Shown piece after piece: positions 58,532 through 64,000 of a stretch of DNA of 64,000 bases. Source of the stretch: Trueperaceae bacterium (lineage in GTDB: Bacteria; Deinococcota; Deinococci; Deinococcales; Trueperaceae); NCBI GenBank assembly GCA_036381035.1, contig DASVDQ010000109.1, forward strand, positions 26,540 to 90,539, written 5' to 3'. Position 1 is the stretch's first letter, and each line of letters opens with the position of its first letter. A program made the translations under genes and the position numbers. The notes under the pieces are model-generated. The model was given only the letters and a program-made list of their open reading frames with translations. It did not search any database and had not been told where the DNA came from.

Positions 58532-58537
58532 TAGACT
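58532..58537 (+). promoter_or_regulatory. -10 box of fba, leaderless type
   Basis: TAGACT, 6 nt before the fba ATG. Confidence 0.55.
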
Positions 58538-58543
58538 CGCAGG

Positions 58544-59464
58544 ATGCCACTGGTTTCCGGGATCGACGTGCTCGGGCCCGCCCGGGCGGGCGGCTACGCC
58601 GTGGGCGCCTTCAACACCAGCGATTTGGAGATCACGCAGGCGATCGTCGAGGCCGCCGAGGCCGAGCGCAGCCCGGTGATCGTCGCCCTCTCCGAGGGCT
58701 CGCTCAAGTTCGGCGGCGACGCCCTCGTCGCCGTCGTCAAGCACCTCGCCGGCGAGGCGACCGTGCCCGTGGCCATGCACCTCGACCACGGCTCCTCGTT
58801 CGAGATGTGCGTGCGCGCCCTCCGCCGGGGCTTCACCTCGGTGATGATCGACATGTCCCACGAGGACGAGGAGACGAACGTGCGCGAGACGGCGCGCGTC
58901 GTGCGGGCCGCCCACGCCGTGGGCGTCACGGTCGAGGCCGAGATCGGCCGGCTGGCCGGCATCGAGGAGCACGTCGACGTCAGCGCCGAGGACGCCGCCC
59001 TCACGAAGCCCGACGAGGCCGCCAGGTTCATGGAGCGCAGCGGCGCCGACTACCTGGCCGTGGCGATCGGCACCTCGCACGGCGCCTACAAGGGGAAGGG
59101 CCGCCCGTTCATCGACCACGCCCGCCTGGAGGCCATAGCCGCCAGGGTCCCGCAGCCGCTCGTCCTGCACGGCGCCTCCAGCGTGCCGGCCGAGCTGGTC
59201 GAGCGCTTCCGGGAGGCAGGCGGCGCCATCGAGGGGGCCGTCGGGATCCACCCGGAGGACATCGAGCGGGCCGTGCGGCACGGCATCTCCAAGGTCAACA
59301 CCGACACCGACCTGAGGCTGGCGTTCACGACGAGCGTGCGCGAGACGCTGCGCGACGACCCCGGCCAGTTCGACCCGCGCAAGCTCCTCGCGCCCGCCCG
59401 CGACGCGATGCGTTCCGTCGTGGCCGCGCGCATGCGCCTCTTCGGCTCGTCCGGTCGGGCCTGA
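58544..59464 (+). CDS. fba: Class II fructose-bisphosphate aldolase
   Basis: This 306-residue zinc aldolase splits fructose 1,6-bisphosphate in glycolysis and makes it in gluconeogenesis. It has YAVGAFNTSDLEITQAIVEA, the zinc and catalytic residues in AMHLDHGSSFEMC, MIDMSHEDEETNVRET, VEAEIGRLAGIEEH, AIGTSHGAYKGKGRP, VLHGASSVPAELV and ISKVNTDTDLR. ATG 58544 has TAGACT 6 nt upstream and no ribosome site. Confidence 0.96.
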   Translation: MPLVSGIDVLGPARAGGYAVGAFNTSDLEITQAIVEAAEAERSPVIVALSEGSLKFGGDALVAVVKHLAGEATVPVAMHLDHGSSFEMCVRALRRGFTSVMIDMSHEDEETNVRETARVVRAAHAVGVTVEAEIGRLAGIEEHVDVSAEDAALTKPDEAARFMERSGADYLAVAIGTSHGAYKGKGRPFIDHARLEAIAARVPQPLVLHGASSVPAELVERFREAGGAIEGAVGIHPEDIERAVRHGISKVNTDTDLRLAFTTSVRETLRDDPGQFDPRKLLAPARDAMRSVVAARMRLFGSSGRA

Positions 59465-59492
59465 GGTCGCCGGCGGGAGGCCGGGCCGCGGT

Positions 59493-61100
59493 TCAGCCTC
59501 CGTGCCCGGCCGCGGACGCCTCGTCCCTGGCCGGCTCGACGTAGACGGTCTTCTGCCGCGTGTACTGCACCGCCCCCGGGGCGGCGCCCTTGGGGCGCCA
59601 GACGTGCTTGCGCAGCGTGTAGTCGACCGGGACGTTCGAGGAGCCGCGCGCCTCGGAGAAGCCGGCGGCCAGCCTCGCGGCGAAGAGCACCGTGTCGAAC
59701 GGCACCTCCCGGCCGGCGCTGCGCACGACCACGTGCGCCCCGCGGTAGCCCTGCGCGTGCAGCCACAGGTCGAGCGACCGGGCGATTCCGAAGGTCACGG
59801 CGTCGTTCTCCCTGGCGTTGCGCCCGACCACGACCTCGAAGCCGTGCGGGGCCAGGAACCGCGCCCCCACCTCCGCCGCGCCGCGGCCGGGACGCGGGGC
59901 GCCGCGCCGCCCCGTGGCCTCCGCCGCCGCCACGAGCCGCCGCAGCTCCTCGACGCCCGCGTCGGCCAGCGCGGCCGCCTCCGCCTCGAGCCTGGCGACC
60001 TCGTCGCGCGAAGCCGGCAGCTCCCGCCGCGCCCGCTCCGCCCGCGCCTCGCGGCGCCTGGCCCTGTCGTAGCGGAGCCGCGCGTTGCCGGCGGCGTCGC
60101 GCCGCGGGTCGACCTCGAGCACCACGGGGGCGCCGTCGTAGCCGACGACGGTGGCCCGGGACCCCTCCAGCCGCCACGACGCGGACGCGGCCAGGAGGAG
60201 GTCGGCCTCGGCCCGCAGGCGCCGAGGCTCCTCCGGGTCGGCCAGGGCGCGCTCGGCGTCGGCGAGCCGCCGACGGGCCAGCGCCAGACGGTCGGCCAGG
60301 AGCGCCGCGGCGCGGCGGCGCAGCCTCGTCGGCTCGTCGACCGCGTCGGCGGGGCGTCCTCGCCCGCCGGCGCCATGGCCGGCGAGGAAAGCCGCGGGAG
60401 ACGCGACCATCTCGCCCAGCGCGTCCACGGCCGCCGCTAGCAGGTCGCCCTCCAACACGTCGGTCGGCGACGCGCCGGCTAGCTCCGCGAGCCGCCCTTG
60501 GAGAGCCGCCTGCAGGCGCGGACCGACGCCGTCCACGACGTCCCTGACGCGGCGCAGCTCGACTCCCCGCAGGCGCCGGCGGAGCTCCGCGGCGTCCGCG
60601 GCGCGCGGGTCCAGCTTGTCGTAGGGGGGCGGGGGCACGTAGGGGACGCCCTGCCGCACCTCGCGGTAGCGGTTGACCTCGGCCGTCACCGGGCGCATGG
60701 CGCCGAGCACCAGGCCGTCCTCGCCCACCAGCACGAGGTTCGCGTTGCGCCCCGTGAGCTCCGCCACGAGGTCGACGGGAGGCTCTGGCACGAAGCCGCG
60801 CGAGGGGCCGAAGCGCAGCGTGACCACGCGGTCGAGCGCGCGCTGCTCCGCGGACCGCAGGTCGCCCGCGGCGCGCGCCGCGAGCTGGCGCTGGAACGGC
60901 GTGCGCGGCCCGCCGCGGGGCGGTCCGTCGTCGCGCAGCTCGAGCCGCGGGTCTCGCGGGGGCGCGACGAGCCACAGGCACGGTCCGGAGCGCAGGGGCA
61001 GGACGGCCGTCGTCTCGTCGGGGAACGCCCACGGCAGACGCTCGGCCGGCAACAGGCCGGAGAGGCGCCGGAGCTGCTCCGCCAGCAGGAGTCCCTCCAC
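59493..61100 (-). CDS. rqcH: RqcH/NFACT ribosome quality-control protein
   Basis: RqcH binds stalled 50S subunits with peptidyl-tRNA and adds alanine tails that mark the product for decay. The 535-residue protein has the NFACT-N domain with the Asp90-Arg91 pair (RALDRVVTLRFG) and VAELTGRNANLVLVGEDG, HhH and coiled-coil regions (residues 170-390), and the NFACT-R domain with VGRNARENDAVTFGIA, DLWLHAQGYRGAHVVV and VDYTLRKHVWRPKGAAPG. GTG start, TAGCCT box 6 nt upstream. Older annotations call it fibronectin-binding. Confidence 0.9.
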   Translation of the reverse strand: MEGLLLAEQLRRLSGLLPAERLPWAFPDETTAVLPLRSGPCLWLVAPPRDPRLELRDDGPPRGGPRTPFQRQLAARAAGDLRSAEQRALDRVVTLRFGPSRGFVPEPPVDLVAELTGRNANLVLVGEDGLVLGAMRPVTAEVNRYREVRQGVPYVPPPPYDKLDPRAADAAELRRRLRGVELRRVRDVVDGVGPRLQAALQGRLAELAGASPTDVLEGDLLAAAVDALGEMVASPAAFLAGHGAGGRGRPADAVDEPTRLRRRAAALLADRLALARRRLADAERALADPEEPRRLRAEADLLLAASASWRLEGSRATVVGYDGAPVVLEVDPRRDAAGNARLRYDRARRREARAERARRELPASRDEVARLEAEAAALADAGVEELRRLVAAAEATGRRGAPRPGRGAAEVGARFLAPHGFEVVVGRNARENDAVTFGIARSLDLWLHAQGYRGAHVVVRSAGREVPFDTVLFAARLAAGFSEARGSSNVPVDYTLRKHVWRPKGAAPGAVQYTRQKTVYVEPARDEASAAGHGG

Positions 61101-61106
61101 GCGGTG

Positions 61107-61112
61107 AGGCTA
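61107..61112 (-). promoter_or_regulatory. -10 box of rqcH, leaderless type
   Basis: TAGCCT on the minus strand, 6 nt before GTG 61100. Confidence 0.45.
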
Positions 61113-61117
61113 ACCGG

Positions 61118-62518
61118 TCAGTTCAGGAGCCTGTCGTGCCCGCCGAGCGCCTCCCTGGCCTCCTCGACGTACTGCGTCAGGGGCAGGTACCACTCGCTCG
61201 AGGGCTCGGTGTGCTCGAGCGCGGCCCTGGCGTGGGTCAGCACGCGGGCGGCGTGGGCCTCGCCCATCTGGGCGTAGACGTCGGCCAGCATCTGGTGGGC
61301 GCTGACCCAGTAGGGGTCGCCCGGCAGGCTCGCGCCCACGGCCTGCTCGAACCAGCTCACGGCCTCCTCGAGGCTGTAGTACTCGTAGGCGATGTTCCCC
61401 AGGGTGAGGCAGGCGGCGGCGCTGGCCCCCAGCTCGAGCGCCTGCTCGGCGGCGAGCTGCGCCCCCTCGAGGTCGCCGTAGCGGAGCCGCACGTCGGCGA
61501 GGTCGGCGAGCGCGTCGCCGCGGTGCGGGTAGCTGGGGTCCGAGACGACCTCGGAGAGCAGGGCCTCGGCCTCGTGGAGCTCGTCGCACTCGATGAGCGC
61601 GTAGGCGGCCTCGTGCTGCGTGTAGGCGCGGTGCTCGGCCGGTGCCAGCTCGAGGGCCCGCGCGAACCAGTCCCGCGCCTCGCGGTAGCGCCCGAGCGCG
61701 GTGAGGGCCTGGGCGGTGGCGAAGGCCACGCTGTAGCTCGGGTCCGCGTTCGTCCCGGCCAGGCCGTGGGCCTCGGTGAGCAGCTCGAGAGCCCGGTTGG
61801 GGTTGCCGAGCTCGAGGTGGGCGCGGCCGAGCAGGTAGCGGTGGACGGTGAGCTCCTCGGGCCGCAGCAGGGCCTCGTCGACCTGGCCGAGGCAGGCGAT
61901 CGCCTCCTCGGTCCGGCCCAGCTCCACCAGGGCGCCGGCGAGGCTGAGCCGCTCCGGCTCGCGCTCGGCCTGCGGTGCCGCCTCGACGGCCTTCGCGAAC
62001 GCCTCGGCGGCCCCCTCCCACTCGCCCATCGCCTCGCGGCACTGGCCGAGCAGCGACCAGCGCCGCCACCGCAGGTAGGCGGGCAGCCTTGCCTCATCGA
62101 TCGCCAGCAGGCGCCGGCTGGCGCTCTTGGGCGCGTCGACGGCGAACAGCGCCGAGGCGGCGTGGTAGGCGGCCACGGGGTCGGCCTCGTTGACGTCCTT
62201 GAGGCCCCGCTTGACGTCGCCTATCGACCCGCCGCGGTAGGCCGAGAACTCCCAGAACAGGGCGCGGTAGAGAGGGTCCTTGACGAGGTTGGGGTCCGCC
62301 GCGACGGCAGAGCGGAGAGCCGGCAGGCCGTTCTCGATGCCGTCCTCGCCGTAGAGGGCGTAGAGGGCCGCGAGCTGCAGCCACGCCTGCCCCTGGCCCT
62401 GCCTGGCGGCCTTGCGGGCCGCCGTCTCGAGCATGGACAGCGCCAGCTCATACTGGCCCTGGGCCAGGGCCTGCTGGGCGGACTCGAGAGGCGCGTACCT
62501 CCCACGCCTGAAGATCAC
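61118..62518 (-). CDS. Tetratricopeptide repeat protein
   Basis: The 466-residue protein is a run of helical TPR-like repeats, clear in LESAQQALAQGQYELALSML, YLLGRAHLELGNPNRALELL, QALTALGRYREARDWFARAL and VRLRYGDLEGAQLAAEQALE. There is no signal peptide, membrane segment or enzyme domain, so it is a cytosolic protein-binding scaffold of unknown partner. GTG 62518 has TAGGTT 6 nt upstream. It is 17 nt before the rqcH start and might be cotranscribed. Confidence 0.85.
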   Translation of the reverse strand: MIFRRGRYAPLESAQQALAQGQYELALSMLETAARKAARQGQGQAWLQLAALYALYGEDGIENGLPALRSAVAADPNLVKDPLYRALFWEFSAYRGGSIGDVKRGLKDVNEADPVAAYHAASALFAVDAPKSASRRLLAIDEARLPAYLRWRRWSLLGQCREAMGEWEGAAEAFAKAVEAAPQAEREPERLSLAGALVELGRTEEAIACLGQVDEALLRPEELTVHRYLLGRAHLELGNPNRALELLTEAHGLAGTNADPSYSVAFATAQALTALGRYREARDWFARALELAPAEHRAYTQHEAAYALIECDELHEAEALLSEVVSDPSYPHRGDALADLADVRLRYGDLEGAQLAAEQALELGASAAACLTLGNIAYEYYSLEEAVSWFEQAVGASLPGDPYWVSAHQMLADVYAQMGEAHAARVLTHARAALEHTEPSSEWYLPLTQYVEEAREALGGHDRLLN

Positions 62519-62524
62519 GCCGCC

Positions 62525-62530
62525 AACCTA
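62525..62530 (-). promoter_or_regulatory. -10 box of the TPR gene, leaderless type
   Basis: TAGGTT on the minus strand, 6 nt before GTG 62518. Confidence 0.45.
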
Positions 62531-62622
62531 ACACGCATGTCCGTGCAGCACGACGAAAGACACACATGCCGGAGGGGCCTGCGGGTCACAGGTCCGCGCG
62601 CCGGTGTGCGAGTATGGCGGGC

Positions 62623-63381
62623 GTGAGGGTCGTGAGCCTCAACGTCAATGGCGTGCGTGCCGCGGTCCGCAAGGGCCTGCCCGCGCTGCTGGACGAGCTC
62701 GCGCCCGACGTCGTGTGCCTCCAGGAGGTCCGCGCCGACCCCGAGCAGGTCCCGGAGCTCGCCGTCGGCCTTCGGGCCTCGTGGCACCCCGCCGAGCGCA
62801 AGGGCTACAGCGGCGTGGGCACCCTGACCCGCGCCCGCCCCCGGCGCGTGCGCGCCGGCATCGGCAGCGCGGAGCACGACAGCGAGGGGCGCGTGCTCGT
62901 GACGGAGCTCCCCGAGGTCACGGTCCTCAACGTCTACTGCCCGTCGGGGACGACGGGCGATGTCAGGCAGGCCGTGAAGATGGCGTTCCTCGATCGTTTC
63001 CTCGGCTTCGTGTCGGCTCTGCTCGCCGAGGGCAGGCCCCTGCTGGTGTGCGGCGACGTCAACATCGCGCACCGCGAGATCGACCTCAAGAACTGGCGCG
63101 GGAACCAGAAGAGCTCGGGCTTCCTGCCCGAGGAGCGCGCGTGGTTCGGCGAGCTCCTGGGGCTGGGGCTCGTCGACGTGGTGAGGCGGCTGGCCGGCGA
63201 GGGGACCGCGGTCTACTCGTGGTGGACGCAGCGCGCCGGCGCGCGCGAGCGCAACGTGGGCTGGCGCATCGACTACCAGCTCGCCACGCCCGACCTGGCC
63301 GAGCGCGCCGTCGCCTTCGACGTGCCGCGCTTCCCCGTGCTCTCCGACCACGCCCCCGTGGTCGTCGACTACTCTTTGTGA
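62623..63381 (+). CDS. xth: Exodeoxyribonuclease III
   Basis: This 252-residue AP endonuclease/3'-5' exonuclease acts in base-excision repair. It has RVVSLNVNGVRAAVRKG, VVCLQEVRAD, VTVLNVYCPSG, the catalytic VCGDVNIAHREIDLKNWRGN, WRIDYQLATPDL and the final LSDHAPVVVDY. GTG 62623 gives the usual family start MRVVS; ATG 62614 would add three residues. The stop overlaps the SulP gene (GTGA). Confidence 0.94.
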   Translation: MRVVSLNVNGVRAAVRKGLPALLDELAPDVVCLQEVRADPEQVPELAVGLRASWHPAERKGYSGVGTLTRARPRRVRAGIGSAEHDSEGRVLVTELPEVTVLNVYCPSGTTGDVRQAVKMAFLDRFLGFVSALLAEGRPLLVCGDVNIAHREIDLKNWRGNQKSSGFLPEERAWFGELLGLGLVDVVRRLAGEGTAVYSWWTQRAGARERNVGWRIDYQLATPDLAERAVAFDVPRFPVLSDHAPVVVDYSL

Positions 63382-64000
63382 GCGCGTCCGGAGGGGCGCC
63401 CGCCGCCGCGGGAAGCGCGCGGCGGGGTGCCTCGGCGGAGCTGGCCCGTTTCCTGCCCGGCCGGCGGGACTACGACCTCAGGCACCTCCGGGACGACCTG
63501 CTGGCGGGCGTGACCGTCGCGTTCGTCGCGCTGCCCCTGGCGCTAGGCTTCGGTGTGACGTCGGGCGCCGGCGCGGCGGCCGGCGTCGTCACGGCGATCG
63601 TCGCGGGCTTCGTGGCCGCGGCCTTCGGCGGCTCGCGCTTCCAGGTCACCGGTCCCACGGGCGCCATGACGGCCGTGCTCCTCGGCATCGTCGCCGAGCA
63701 CGGTGTCGGCGCCCTGCCGCTCCTCGGCCTCGGCGCCGGCGTGATCCTCTTCGCGCTCGGCCTCGGCGGCGTGGGCAGGTACGTGCGGTTCGTGCCCTGG
63801 CCCGTGGTCACGGGCTTCACGAACGGCATCGCCGTGATCATCTTCCTGCAGCAGCTGCCGGCGGTCCTGGGGGTGCCTCAGGAGGCGGCCGAGAGCATCC
63901 TCCTGCTGGCGGGCCGCACCGCGTCGGTGTGGCTGCAGGAGCCCACCTTCCTGCCGCTGGTCCTCGCCGCCCTCACCGTCGCCGTCATGCTGGCCTGGGG
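63378..64000 (+). CDS. SulP family anion transporter, 5' part
   Basis: The gene runs off the right edge; 207 codons are present. After a 40-residue Ala/Gly-rich start comes RDYDLRHLRDDLLAGVTVAF and ALPLALGFGVTSGAG, then the hallmark FQVTGPTGAMTAVLLG and the membrane segments of SulP carriers with TGFTNGIAVIIFLQQLPA. SulP proteins carry sulfate, bicarbonate or other anions; the C-terminal STAS domain, if present, is outside. The GTG overlaps the xth stop. Confidence 0.9.
   Translation, partial: MSASGGAPAAAGSARRGASAELARFLPGRRDYDLRHLRDDLLAGVTVAFVALPLALGFGVTSGAGAAAGVVTAIVAGFVAAAFGGSRFQVTGPTGAMTAVLLGIVAEHGVGALPLLGLGAGVILFALGLGGVGRYVRFVPWPVVTGFTNGIAVIIFLQQLPAVLGVPQEAAESILLLAGRTASVWLQEPTFLPLVLAALTVAVMLAW

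Overview
The window is a very GC-rich, gene-dense bacterial chromosome segment with no phage, IS element, CRISPR array or plasmid gene. I place it in Deinococcota, probably near Trueperaceae. The evidence is a Thermus-type PilB/PilF with a triplicated N-terminal domain, a futalosine-pathway gene (mqnB), an RsmF-like methylase, and above all many genes whose -10 box (TANNNT) lies only 6 to 10 nt before the start codon. That last layout is the leaderless-mRNA arrangement known from Deinococcus. The family-level placement is inference.

Layout, left to right. 1-5.7 kb: the 5' end of carA, a sucrose synthesis pair (sps-spp), then a lgt/short glmU pair, a DUF456 membrane protein and moaB on the other strand. 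5.8-11.2 kb: sucCD, gluQ, trpBA. 11.3-14.1 kb: rlpA and a small unknown gene, then tatD with an alpha/beta hydrolase that has lost its serine. 14.2-20.1 kb: yqeG, pilB, pilT and a sugar-transfer ATP-grasp gene; pilT is preceded by three 70-bp tandem copies of its own start region. 20.1-27.4 kb: a leucine attenuator, leuC, leuD, two 13-codon minicistrons, leuB, ilvD, and a ThuA/oxidoreductase/zincin tail. 27.4-29.7 kb: ispE-ispD-ubiX. 29.7-33.9 kb: a PspC protein, a catalytically degenerate E2-like protein, a PASTA membrane protein and an unknown gene.

33.9-41.5 kb is a long minus-strand run: upp, wecA, wecB, folP, folB, folK, a metallophosphoesterase, ackA and a ROK kinase. 41.6-42.2 kb holds tRNA-Ser(CGA) and two tRNA-Gln genes (CTG and TTG). 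42.2-49.8 kb: a 3-hydroxyacyl-CoA dehydrogenase, rsmJ, a gabT-like aminotransferase with an Arg-rich upstream reading frame, a rhodanese, rpe, accDA and a bactofilin. 49.9-58.4 kb: an SDR-like pseudoenzyme, nrdR, rsmF, rplM-rpsI with a leader hairpin, uppP, gltX-ftsY-mqnB and a small membrane protein. 58.5-64 kb: fba, rqcH, a TPR protein, an exonuclease III and the start of a SulP transporter.

Most operon junctions are 4-nt GTGA, ATGA or TTGA overlaps, so translational coupling is the rule here. The most unusual features are two places where a stop/start junction has been tandemly duplicated into a chain of overlapping minicistrons: before pilT (70-bp units) and between leuD and leuB (38-bp units). 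No gene-free stretch exceeds 300 bases. The longest, 17412-17707, is the pilT repeat region.
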